Source: Pseudisothecium myosuroides
Lineage: Eukaryota; Streptophyta; Bryopsida; Hypnales; Lembophyllaceae
DNA: 64,000 nt
Reading direction: 5' to 3'
Assembly: GCA_951799445.1 (NCBI GenBank)
Contig: OX637290.1
Location: 25,414,987-25,478,986 of the forward strand
Made by a program: the position numbers and the translations under genes. Under the pieces are notes generated by a model, which saw only the letters and a list, made by a program, of their open reading frames with translations, did no database searches and was not told the origin of the DNA. Below are positions 1 through 11,329 of this stretch, in pieces. The first letter of the stretch is position 1, and each line of letters begins with the position of its first letter.

Positions 1-3
1 AGG

Positions 4-365
4 GGAGGCAACCCATTCCTGATCAACCTTCCAATTGGGCAGAGTAGGTTGCTTTCTTTCTGTGCAAGTAGAAATGAATAGTGATCTATTATGGCGTAGT
101 TCGCGGTGCACTTGTGGTGCATTATGATTGGGTACAAGACTTTTTATATTGCAACTAGCCCTTGGTTGAAAATAGGAAGACCTATATGACTAGTATGGAT
201 CGAAGAAAATCTTTAGCTAGAAAGTTCATGGGAATTATGTTATAATTTTGGAAAATTATAGAATCCTTCCAAACTCTATTTCTGAACACGGGAAAAATTC
301 CCATTGAAGAAACCCTCCTTGCAGATTTGTGTAACTGCTTAAGTTGTCGGAAATAGGTTGCTTCC
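4..365 (+). mobile_element. MITE with GGAGGCAACCC ends, copy 1
   Basis: The left end reads GGAGGCAACCCATTCCTGAT and the right end reads GGTTGCTTCC, an imperfect inverted repeat. The whole stretch is similar to the reverse complement of 26556-26948, with shared internal blocks such as TGTGGTGCATTATGATTGG against TGTGGCTCATTATGATTGG. No coding capacity is visible. The target duplication cannot be read because the left flank is cut by the window edge, so the superfamily is left open. Confidence 0.6.
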
Positions 366-1049
366 CTTACCCCATTTCTAAAGAAGGCCCCATTCATACA
401 AAACAATCAAGGATATATACGATAGTTAGTGATTTTAAATTCGGTGAAGAATCTGACTAAGGTTGGAGGCTCATAAACCGACCATCTAAGAGTTGTTTGC
501 CATTTGGGGGAAGCTAAAATCCTTGAAACAATTTTCAGTAAATTTCAGTAGGAAGAAAAATGGAATTTGCATCTAATCCAAGTCGTTTCATATTTTTTTG
601 AACCTTTGTGGAATTAGTTATGAATATTTGAAGTTGAAACGCAATGGTCACTAAAAGTGACCATCCCCTAAAATGTACACCATAAGTACATGGAAGAAAG
701 CAAAATGTACCTCTGTGCCATGATCGATTTTACAGCCCGGTCCATTTACTGTATGAGCCTCCTACCTTATGTAGGAAAGGTCCAAGTGAGGAATGGTTCA
801 CATCTCTATTGTTTATTCTATTGTTTCCAACCCCGTGAGCGGATTCCAATCCTGAGTTCATGACACCCCTTCACAAGGAACGTACTGTACAAAGGAGGAA
901 GCTCTCTCAGCGCCTTCGATTGTCTCCAGTGTGCCATAACTACACTGGAGGCTCCCCCAATTTTAAAGAAGGCCCCATTCATTCACGACGATCAAGCTGC
1001 AGCAGCTCCCCTTCAATTCAATCTGCTCTTTGTATTGTAAATCCAGGAA
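366..1049. other. Upstream region of the sulfurtransferase gene
   Basis: No convincing gene. This is the presumed promoter and 5' leader of the sulfurtransferase that starts at 1050. An in-frame TAA at 1038-1040 lies just before that ATG, so the protein cannot begin further upstream without another exon. Confidence 0.4.
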
Positions 1050-4000
1050 ATGCAAGCTACGCTGAGAAAGTGTGTGCCCAAGGTCTCATCCGCCATGGCC
1101 GCTTTGCAAGCCCTCAGCCGCTCCAACGCCATCGCGGGGCAAGCACCAACAATCAGCCGTGTGGTGAAAGAAACGAGGTCTTCGTCGACATTCACGTTGA
1201 GGAGTGGCGCTGTAGGTCCAATTGCCTCTTTGGTGATTGAGTGTGTCAGTGAGATTGTGAGTTTCGTGAGAAGGGGGAACGATTGAATGATTTTGTGCTT
1301 TTTTGGGAATTTTTGTAGCTGGGAGATGTGGTTTCTGGAAACATGCGGAAGTTGCCAGGAGCGGCAGCAGGCGTGGCGGTAATTGTGGCTATGGTGGGGG
1401 GACCGAAATCGCCAATGCGAAACTCCGGGCGGGAGCCTTCGACGGCCATTGCGTCTTTGGGTCAAGTGAGAGCAGCTGCTGCGGGTACAGGTGCTGCGGG
1501 AATTGGGAAGACTATGCCTCAATCCGTGGTGACCCCACAGTGGTTGCACGATCAGATCGAGTCTAACAGTCAAATTAAGGTTTGTTTTTATTCTTCCTCT
1601 TGTTTCGTAAACTTTGTGAAGAATGCGTGTAGGTTCTTATTGATAAGTCTGTGATGACAATGAGAAGGAATTTAATCAGGCGATTTAATCGATTTCGTAG
1701 CTCTTTCGAATTTCGATGAGCGAGCAAGTGTTTGGAACGTGAGGAAGATTATGCTGTCTTCCTGCTGGCATAATGATGCTCTTTATTGTGAAAATCGAAT
1801 AATTGTTTTTGGTGCCCGCCAAGGCAAGTTATAGGGTTTAGGGTTTAGCCATGCTGCCTGAAATGTGCAGTAAGGGCCAGACTATGTACTCGGCGACTGA
1901 ATTCTGAAATTTTATTGTGAAAAATAATGCACGCTGAGCTGCTCCAGCGGTAAGGTGTTTACTTTTCTACAACTGTGCTTCAGATTTGAGTTACCTGGCG
2001 AAATCTCAATGAGGATGGTACAATTTTGTGGGTTCCAGTGGTGAAGAAAGCAGTTTTGGGGAATTGAGCATTAGAATAGAAAGAAGGGGTCGTAGCTTAC
2101 AACGCAGCTTCTCTTTTTAAATGGCTGCCAATCACCTGTATATTTCAAGTCGTTATTGAGATTATTGAATTATCAATCGATCTGGTAACAGCATCCTAAG
2201 ATTCAAATTCGTGGATTTCCTTTTGTCTGTGCTTGCAGGTGGTGGATGCGTCGTGGTACATGCCCAATGAGAAGCGCGACACTCTCAAAGAATACAAGGT
2301 TCATTTTTTTCCACCTCGACCACCGACTGCGCTCTTGTTTTCCTTGACGGACCACGACAAATATTTTGCCTTTTTTCAGTTTACAACTCGTCAGGCTTGT
2401 AAATTTGAGACCGTGCAATTGTAGTATCCTCATGGAATCACATCCTACTGTTGATTTTCCTGGAATGTTGTCGCATTAAGAGTTTTCTTCTTGCAGGAAG
2501 AACACATCCCTGGTGCAGTCTTCTTTAACGTTGACAAGATTTCGGATGTAACTTCAGATGTAAGTTTTTTGGTACACGCGCATTTATGTATGGCGGAAAA
2601 ATGACCTAAGGACAGTATCAATTATTTCTAGATTTAAAACTTGGCAATCTTGTAGTTATCTCGTCTTGTTTTACCTATAAGTAGCAGTAAGCTAGAGAGC
2701 CCACCCCCCAGAAGTATTCTAGAAAACGTAGCTGCGTCAAAATTGGTAGTGTTTATGTCAAACACTAAATACATTGGCATTACAATTGGCGTAGTTCACC
2801 AGGTCTAGTTTTCAAGAATATCTCTGTGGGAAGTTTCTACTAGCGGAGCAGAGTGTTTTCATGCTTAGTTGTGATATCTTGCTCATTTGAAATTTGCAGA
2901 TGCCACATATGCTTCCATCTGAAACAGCGTTCGAGCAAGCAGCTTCTGCTTTAGGAATTAAAAATGACGACTGGCTTGTTGTTTACGACTCCAAAGGTCT
3001 ATTCAGTGCAGCTCGAGTCTGGTGGTATAATTTTCTCTCTCTCGTAAGAGCTCACGTTAAGGTTTTTTATGCGGTGTCAGATCAATTGCACACATCAGTC
3101 GTCTTCTCGCCGCAAAAATTCACTTCTGGTCCGTCAAAGGCTTGTCTCTCAGTGAATGCTTGCAGCATCAGGTTTATTGTATGCACGCTTTTATGCGCTG
3201 CTATAGTTTAGGTTGAGCTCAGCTTTGTGATTAGTCCCACCAAGTGTATGAATAGACGCGTTGCAGGGGTCATTATAGCAGACGGGATCAAGTGCCTAAC
3301 AGTTCTAATATCCTCTACGTTATTACAGATGGCCACGTACAGTCGTCTCAATTCGTTGAATCTGGAATTTAATGCAGGATGTTCAGGGTATTTGGCCACG
3401 AGAAAGTGTGGATATTGGATGGAGGACTGCCAAACTGGAAATCTAGTGGCTTTCCTGTCGACTCGGATGGATCTCAGCTATTGCTAGGAGAGGATGCTGC
3501 AGCAGCCGTGCAGAATGTGTACTCTGGAAAAGAGGTACTGTGTTGTAACATTGTTCTCCTACTGCTTAAACTTGCATGAGTTTGTGCGCTTGAATTTTAT
3601 TGGTTGGATATCTTCTAACTCAGAGTCTAGAGTGGGTTGTAAATCCAATTAAGAAGGTTTATCATTATGGGTTCTACTCCTCTCTACCATTGACACTCTG
3701 CCACGTGAATTTCAAAATCTTGCATTGGCATTATATGACTGAATTCTCCATCACTGTGCATTATGGGGTAACAGGTATCAAAAGGCCAATATAAGGCAAC
3801 TCTACAACCTCACTTGGTGTGGTCTGTTGAACAGGTTGATTCATGCTCTTGAAACTGTGGAAGTTATTTTTGCATTTGATCTGTAGAGGTAGGCGCTTTA
3901 CAAGTGCTTGTGTTGTCATTAAATAATGCCATTTTTACATGGCTTATTTATTTGCCAAGTTTAGACACCCACTGTTGGATTTGGTTGACGGCTCAGTCTT

Positions 4001-5733
4001 GACGTTTGTTTGCACTATCCAGGTCAAAGACAACCTTGGAGAGAAGAAAGTGCAAGTTATTGATGCACGTGGCAAGGCTAGGTGAGCACCAATTCACATC
4101 ATTGTTCATTTTCATGCATATTTTAAAATGGGAAGTCATGTCTCAAAGAGCCCTTTCTCTCGCAGATTTGACGGTAGTGTACCAGAGCCTCGCAAAGGTG
4201 TTCGAGGGGGACATATTCCTGGCAGCAAATGTGTACCATTCCCGGAGGTATTATTAGATCATTTCAGGTTCACTAGGACCTTGGACATAAAAACCTTCAT
4301 TCATGAAGATAAATTTTCACAAGTATGGGTGAGAGAATTATGCCTGTGAGTGTCATTCCCATGAATTATATGGATAGTGGCACTCGGAGAAAATATAACT
4401 TATCATACGTTTTGTAGGTTCTGAGCCCGTCTGGAACTCTTCTGTCCCCTGAGGAGATCGGATTAAAATTTGAGAATGCCGGTAAGTCTTCAATCCTCCT
4501 AAACGTTGCTTGCTTGATGCGCAATTTAGGGTTATTCCCAAATATCAACTCCAATTTTTGTCCTCCCTGCTTTATAGCCTGCCACCGCAAGTAAGATAAC
4601 AAGCTGCTAATCGTAACCTCATTAGAAACGTATAAAATTTTACTTCTCTTTCCATAGAATCCTGAATACAATCTTCAGTATACTGCTCAATATAATCTTC
4701 ACTGATTGAAAATTTCAATACCCTGCTCGATAATCTTAGAATGCCATTATCCCTATTACCTCGTATCATGTCTCATTTTCATTGAGCACCAGGGCTTTCT
4801 ACATTTTTTGACCATTGCTTAGTCTCTCCCCTTGGGGGTAGAGACAACAAATCAAGAATCTAATTAGTTCTTAGACGTCACTGGTTCTCCAAAATACGAA
4901 GTCAAGAAGATGTTAGCATTCACTAACTCTTATTGGTCAGAGATGTACATAGGTACCTGAGTCAGAGTGGTCAGATTGCAAGTCTCTTTTTGGATAGGAA
5001 ACATCATTGTTCACAAAGCCACACATTTCATTACTATGCTTTTCAGAACCGAAAGGCTGATGGTTGTGATTGTGGCACTTGTATACAGGTGTACCAACAG
5101 GAGGACCAATTGTAGCATCTTGCGGAACGGGTGTAACAGCTTGTATCTTAGCTCTGGTGAGTTAATCAAGTTACTACTATATAGTAACAATTTCAGAAAT
5201 TCTCAGACGTTACATTTTCAGAAATTGAAGCGCCAAGTGTGCAATTCCATGGCACTTATACACTTCCGTCCATCATGAGGGCAGCGCCTGTGCTTCACAT
5301 TCTAGTTGTATTGTAGTTACATCTAATAGCGACCCTTGCAGCTCATATTTTTGCCACCTGAAAAACATAAGCGTGAACATGGGAGTCTAGGCTTGAATTT
5401 TGGTATTCCTATAATCAGCAGTTTGGAAATTCATTGGAGGAGATTTCAAAGGAGGGTACAAATATTTTAAATCTTGGAGAGGTCTAGATTTAAGATGTAC
5501 CTACCCAGCGCAAGATTGGTACATACTTTATAAGTGCAGTAACTCAGATGTCAAAATCTTAGTGTTGTCTCTGGTGTTTGGTGTCTGGTGTCTCTTATAC
5601 TTGATTCTTTGTGCAGGCTCTCCACCGCATTGGCAAGGAGGACGTCGCTGTCTATGACGGTTCATGGACGGAGTGGGGCTCTCGCTCCGACACACCTGTT
5701 GAAAAAAGTGCCACTACTTCGGTGTCCGGGTGA
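1050..5733 (+). CDS. STR1: Thiosulfate/3-mercaptopyruvate sulfurtransferase, 12 exons
   Basis: Two-domain rhodanese that moves sulfur from 3-mercaptopyruvate or thiosulfate to thiol or cyanide acceptors. Exons read from GT-AG sites and phase: 1050-1211, 1319-1579, 2239-2298, 2497-2559, 2900-3024, 3378-3534, 3775-3834, 4023-4081, 4166-4247, 4418-4481, 5089-5156, 5617-5733, giving 425 residues. The N-terminal rhodanese domain carries the family signatures ARVWWMFRVFGHEKVW and LDGGLPNW. The C-terminal domain has IDARGKARFDG, GHIPGSKCVPFPE and the active loop CGTGVT, with catalytic Cys at about residue 376, and ends with YDGSWTEW. The first ~100 residues are rich in Ser, Arg and Ala and lack acidic stretches, as in an organelle transit peptide; plant STR1 is mitochondrial. 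The start is the first ATG after an in-frame stop; a second Met at 1092 is possible. Intron 2 carries a short AGGGTTTAGGGTTTAG telomere-like motif near 1838. Confidence 0.93.
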
Positions 5734-6320
5734 TACTACAAAGCAGAATTGATGCATCAGGATTTCCATTGGCACACATTATGGATGCTACAGTTGGCAT
5801 GTTATTAAAAATTGAGGGAAGTAGTTGTAAGGACCGCTTCTGCAGATTAGGACTGGCCTGCTGACCCATGTTGTTGTGTAAGGTTTAGGATTTGGATCCA
5901 TTCAGCTCATGGGTTACGAGATATTAGCAAATACCTCGAACTTGTCTTGCCAACTTCTTCCGAAGACACAGAGTAGAGGACAGATGAAATAATTGGTGGC
6001 CCCAAGCCTATGGTGTGTATATATGGTGGTTAATCATATTCAAAATATAGCATGAAAGGTACTGTCATCATTTCACGACTGGCGCTTCATGAACTGCTCA
6101 TCCCTGAGACTGCTGATTCTTCTCTTCTCTAATTTTTCTGTCACCACGCTACAATTACAGGCACCTGCCTATTTGAGTGATATTCAAGGTGTGCAGTATG
6201 TATTCATGCTAACCCTAAATATTCTAACTCCTTGCCACTGGTTTGGCTATGGCCATTGAATAACAGCTTGTGAGCAACTAGTAGCACCATCCTTCAAAAC
6301 TTTTCAACTGCGCAAAGCGT
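5734..6320. other. Intergenic, shared 3' flanks of two convergent genes
   Basis: This 587-bp stretch holds the 3' UTRs of the sulfurtransferase (+) and the proteasome chaperone (-), whose stop codons face each other. No further coding region or repeat was seen. Confidence 0.5.
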
Positions 6321-7941
6321 TTAGATTGGTTCCATTGCCTTGGCCTCCACATTGGTAGCTTTAGAAGCTGATTTAATGTAGCCCATCGTTTTAAGTTCTC
6401 GAAATAATCTTTGCTCCGCAAACGCCTGGCAACATCATACCACTATGTCACAAATTTCCATAGAAAAGCACAGCTTGAAATCAAATCGAGAAATACCGAA
6501 GTTCATAACATTCTAGAGAAACCCTTATTGGGCACCTTTGACACTTGTTTTGAAATGTTGAGAGCTCAATTCAAACTAGTGCAAGCTCCTCGGGCCAATG
6601 AGGCATTGTCTTCACAAGGGAGAGACTGTCAAAACTTTGATATTGCTTGATTTGCTCTGATTTGGAATGACTTTGTTCTTCATAACTCTAAGTCCCCATT
6701 GCCATGCTACTACTAGTCAAGAATTTTATGTTCCAATCAATCAGATCAAACTACAAAGAATGGTAAATCCTAGGATATACTAGGATACACGACATTTGAG
6801 ACGCAAGTACCTCAAGAACTGGGGCGTTGGAAGGTATGTTGGAAGCCAGTATTATGCTCCACCCAGTTCTCATTGCTGCAAGTTCCAAATTGCGCTTGTG
6901 AGAAAAAATGCATACGCACAAGACATGAGAAAAAAATAAATCCATACCAGAAACCTTAGCGGAAGGATATAAGGTACATACAAAGCCGACGAGCCATACT
7001 AGCTCCAGTGCTGTCAGCTCCTCCTCCAATCAGAGCTGCAACACTTGCAGTTTTATCCTGCCAAAATATTTAAACTATGTCACCGCCTCTCCATGAAATC
7101 TGGCATACCCTATTAAACTTTTGAATCTCAATGAAACCATAATCAACAGATGAATGTTCAGAGCTGAAGAAAATACCCATCTCGTTGGAAGAGCTGCATA
7201 TAAGTTGCCCATACGAGCAGAATTACACCCAATCCAAACGTACAACTGTTCCACCCCAACGCCAACCCCGAATCTTAAGAACCAAATATGTCGACCGTAA
7301 ATTAAACCAGAGTGCCTGGGACAAAGATCTGGTAACGTTCAAACGTCAACCACATGTCTTGAGTAATATCTTGTTGGAAGCCTACTGAAAATACACTTCT
7401 ACTGAGCTATAATACGCCTCTTAACTTAAATTATCGAGATCACAGCAAAAATGACAACACAAATAGACAGAGGCCAACAAGCAAATCAATTTTTTGAGTT
7501 TTCGTCCTCATTTCTAGGTCAATTCTTATGAGTGATAGCTTATTAGAAAGCTATGACCGATGGGCTTCTGACAAGCCCACCACCCATGTTCTGATTTCCA
7601 TAATCTTAACATTGAGATTGCCCCAACCGATTGAATTTCAACGCCCAGGGTTTCAAGGCTCAATTAATCCCAGTTCAATCATCGTTAAAATGTACCAAAG
7701 TCGAACAAAACCTAACTTGAACATATCTACACAAAACCCTAACTCGAACCAATCCACACAAAGCCCTACCTTAAACCCTAAAACCAGAGCACCATAAATG
7801 TTGAAGTGCATTGAGAAAAAACGATCGCACCTGATCAACCAATTGAAGAATCTGGAAGTGGAAAGTGGAGTCATTGGATTCGTCGGAGAATTGCGTCATC
7901 TCCAATCCAGGAGCCATGTCGGGTGGTGGCGACGCATCCAT
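6321..7941 (-). CDS. PAC4: Proteasome assembly chaperone 4 (PSMG4/PAC4-like), 5 exons
   Basis: Small chaperone that, with PAC3, helps build the 20S proteasome alpha ring. Exons on the minus strand, each with GT-AG borders and matching phase: 7831-7941, 7177-7245, 6982-7057, 6811-6875, 6321-6425, giving 141 residues. Recognition rests on the conserved order FHFQILQLVDQ, YVWIGCNSARMGNLYAAL, ALIGGGADSTGASMARRL, MRTGWSIILASNIP and ELKTMGYIKS, which matches the plant PAC4 family in sequence and length. The start is the first ATG giving MDASPPPD; an upstream TTG in the same frame is not needed. It is convergent with the sulfurtransferase. The exons are only 65-111 bp. The assignment is from remembered family patterns, not a search. 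Confidence 0.85.
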
Positions 7942-9719
7942 CCTTAGAGTTGGGAGACGTTGCAAGAGCGAGAAAGAATAAGGAGAAGCTCTAAAATGAA
8001 AATGGTACCGTCACTCCGACCTCCACAAACTCGGTTGTCAGGAAGCTCTCTTTGTCACGAGTAATGGAAGCTGCACGTCTAGTTATTGCAATTCGGCCAA
8101 GTTTCAAACCAGGGATGAGATTGAGTGTTGGAATCGAAGCTCCTGCGGGATCGTAAATTCGTGTGCGCCTGCTGCAAGTTTCTGTGCTTCCGGGCAGAGT
8201 GAACGTTCTACACTTCGCTCATTGTCGCCCGATACTACCGGTAATTCTACCCGGTTTCACACCTATTTACAAGTACCCTACGTGTAGGTAAATAATTAGG
8301 GAAAATTGGAACATGTATAAAAAATTTAAAATTGTACAACTATTCCTGAAAACCTGAGAAAAATTCTATGTTGCTGATTTTGAATATCCAAAAATCATTC
8401 TTGCGAATATTTAGAAAAAGGAATACATTTACACACGAATAGAAAGAATCAACTCAAAATTAGGAGTGTTGAAAAATTAGGAAGAGCAAAGTGTTGAAAG
8501 TTACGAAAAGCAACTCAAGCTATGGAACCGTCCAAATTTCAAAATTAAATTATTGTAGCACTAAGGTGCTGAATTTGACCTGAAACTAAAAAAAGGATCA
8601 CTTAACCCTGAAAAGACAAGACCTATCACCAAGGTACTTTGTCCAAAGTGATTTGATTTATAGACCAATAGGTGCATTCTATGTTTCTACATTCATCGGT
8701 CACTTCTTGGCCTCAACATCCTTCCAACGTTAATTTTCTAAGGATAGGCTAGTCATTGTGAAAATCATCCTTTTTTGTATAATGTGAATCATCTATTAAA
8801 AAAATCCAAAAGCATTCATTATTGGAGGTCAAACTACTATGCAAAACCTCCCTTTTTTACACAAAATTCCAAAGATGAACATATGTATTTTTGTCTTATT
8901 GTGTAGATGGATTCTTTGTCATCCATCAAACCACTCCAGTCCACAACATCCTTACTGGGTTAATTCAAAGTATGAACTAAAGCGTGGTTTTAGAAATTTA
9001 GATAATAATAGAACCTCATTGAGCAATTTTCATTTGTAGGAACCTAAAATACTTCAAATCACTTTACATTTTATCCCCTTTGTGATCAAACATTACAATC
9101 TTTCAATCCAAATGTGATATTGCTGCATTCTCTTTTCATATGTAAATGGTAATTCTCCTAATATGTGAAGGGGACTTCTGTTAAGATCGTGCTATCACAA
9201 TTGAAAAACAACGATAAGATTTATCAAACGCCTACGTGATTTAAATTAGTTCGTTAGTAGCGGGTTTTTTTAATTAATTTTCGGGTTAACCATTTGCGCA
9301 TGTAGGATGGCCTACTGTCACAAATGGGGGCACTGGGCAACGTGTTTCTAAATTTTCTATAAAATGCATACTTTGTGTTGAAAAATGCGAAACCAGCTGC
9401 ATTGACTCCTTACTGCAGTTGTCCATCTCTCAAAAAAATTGGTTTTCTATCATACTCCGAAGACAGCACACGGCAAATTGTGTCACAAATAGGGTAATTT
9501 ACCTTATCTATTGTACACTTGAAGATACGCTTGAAGATTAGCTCCACCAGGCATCGAGGTCAAGTACGTGTCTTCTTCCCTAAATGATGAGTCGCAGGTG
9601 ACTTTCGCTCTGAAATTAGGTGTTCACTTCTATTATTCGAAGTTTACCTTCTGGATTGGCATTTGAAGATACGCGCAGGTGATTATTCAAAAATAAAATT
9701 CTTTCCCCGCTTTCATGCA
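7942..9719. other. Intergenic, AT-rich, no gene seen
   Basis: The first few hundred bases are the likely promoter of the proteasome chaperone. The remainder up to the Copia insertion is AT-rich, with only short open frames that lack codon bias or recognisable motifs. Confidence 0.4.
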
Positions 9720-9724
9720 AATGT

Positions 9725-10034
9725 TGTTGAAGGAAGTGCGTAGTATGGATTAGATGGCTTATAGGAGCTCCTAGTATAGTCTAACCTTAGTTGGATGTTG
9801 TAGGAGCTCATACGATGGGCTGACCTTAGTTAGGAGTTGTTTGTAGTCAAACCAATGTGCATTTAGAGAGGGCAGCCCTTGTAGAGGTGATATAACCCAT
9901 ATGGTTAGTCATGCCACTTGGTGGTAGAGTAGTATAAGAGATCAGCCCTTGCATGGGCTTGATACCCCTTTCCCAACCTTGTTTGTGATACCCCTTCATT
10001 GGAATACATTACCTTGGTGTTCTTTTCTTCAAAA
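9725..10034 (+). repeat. 5' LTR of the Copia element
   Basis: Begins TGTTGAAG and ends CTTCAAAA, so the ends form a TTGAAG/CTTCAA inverted repeat, but the last two bases are AA instead of the usual CA. The boundary is set by the AATGT target duplication and by the identical 3' copy. A possible TATA element (TATAAGAG) lies at 9933-9940. Confidence 0.92.
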
Positions 10035-10048
10035 GGTTATGGGCCCAC
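10035..10048 (+). promoter_or_regulatory. Primer-binding site complementary to the initiator tRNA-Met anticodon arm
   Basis: Directly after the 5' LTR the sequence GGTTATGGGCCCAC is the exact complement of GTGGGCCCATAACC, the anticodon stem-loop region of plant initiator tRNA-Met as I know it. The usual Copia primer site complementary to the tRNA 3' end (TGGTATCAGAGC) is not seen here. This is the arrangement used by Drosophila copia, which primes from a cleaved 5' half of the same tRNA. Confidence 0.75.
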
Positions 10049-10259
10049 TCATGTGAGTTGCTACAAAGAGGTCAGATCTCTTTGCAAGGTGTGTTGGTGG
10101 AGAAGTATTGGAGCTTCAAGCAAGTGAAGTTTGGGAGCGTTTTGGATCAAGATCTTGCAAGTTTGTGAGGTATTCTCTTGTTTTGGGTTCCACTTTGTTC
10201 TGGGAGGGCTGATTTGGTGCTTCATGGTGTGAGTTGAGAGCTAGGGTTTGATCTAGTCT

Positions 10260-11245
10260 CAAGGAGGGCTGATTTGTTCATATAGTGCCTTATTTGAGTG
10301 ATTTGGAGCATTTGTAATTTGATTGGAGAGATTTGGACCACTTGAGATCTGATTGGAGAGACTTGGAGCATTGGAGTGTTCACAAGAGAGATTTGGATCA
10401 CTTGAGATCTGATTTGAGAGACTTGGAGCATTGGAGTGTTCACAAGAGAGATTTGGATCACTTGAGATCTGATTTGAGAGACTTGGAGCATTTGAGGGTT
10501 CATAAGAGCGATTTGGATCACTTGAGATCTGATTGGAGAGACTAGGAGCATTGGAGTGTTCACAAGAGAGATTTGGATCACTTGGGATCTTATTGGAGAG
10601 ACTTGGAGCATTGGAGTGTTCACAAGAGAGATTTGGATCACTTGAGATCTGATTCGAGAGACTTGGAGCATTTGAGGGTTCACAAGAGAGATTTGGATCA
10701 CTTGAGATCTGATTGGAGAGACTAGGAGCATTGGAGTGTTCACAAGAGAGATTTTGATCACTTGGGATCTTATTGGAGAGACTTGGAGCATTGGAGTGTT
10801 CACAAGAGAGATTTGGATCACTTGAGATCTGATTCGAGAGACTTGGAGCATTGGAGTGTTCACAAGAGAGATTTGGATCACTTGAGATCTGATTGGAGAG
10901 ACTAGGAGCATTGGAGTGTTCACAAGAGAGTCTTGGATCACTTGGGATCTGATTGGAGAGACTTGGAGCATTTTTAGTGTTCACAAGAGAGATTTGGATC
11001 ACTTGAGATCTTATTGGAGAGACTAGGAGCATTGGAGTGTTCACAAGAGAGATTTGGATCACTTGGGATCTGATTCGAGAGACTTGGAGCATTTGAGGGT
11101 TCACAAGAGAGATTTGGATCACTTGAGATCTGATTGGAGAGACTTGGAGCATTTTAAGTGTTCACAAGAGAGATTTGGATCATTTGAGATCTGATTGGAG
11201 AGACTAGGAGCATTGGAGTATTCACAAGAGAGATTTGGACCACTT
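10260..11245 (+). repeat. 60-bp tandem array in the Copia leader, about 15-16 copies
   Basis: The unit contains CACAAGAGAGATTTGGATCA, then CTTGAGATCTGATTGGAGAG, then ACTTGGAGCATTGGAGTGTT. The CACAAGAGAG landmark recurs every 60 bp from 10381 to 10921, then from 10982 to 11222 after a one-base slip. The units differ at a few fixed positions (GATTGG/GATTCG/TATTGG, ACTTGG/ACTAGG, TTGGAGTGTT/TTTGAGGGTT), so variant units are interspersed. The array ends about 85 bp before the gag-pol ATG. Long minus-strand open frames across it are a by-product of the repeat length being divisible by three. Confidence 0.95.
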
Positions 11246-11329
11246 AGGGTCAAATTGGAGTTGGTGCGACCACAAGAGGTGTGGTAGAGTGCTGATTGGG
11301 ACTTCCTTTGGAGTGGGAGTCATTTCACC

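Noticed and set aside
1013..1573. 186-codon minus-strand frame over the first sulfurtransferase exons
   Set aside because: Antisense shadow of two real exons; it crosses their intron and has no known motif.
1921..2000. tRNA-like stretch (GAGCTGCTCCAGCGGTAAGG)
   Set aside because: The A-box resemblance is weak, the B box is poor and no cloverleaf can be paired.
10222..11152. Long minus-strand open frames (249 and 297 codons) with repeated SLVNTPMLQVSPIRSQ-like units
   Set aside because: They are the reverse reading of the 60-bp tandem array; a 60-bp unit keeps any frame open. No start signals or independent support.
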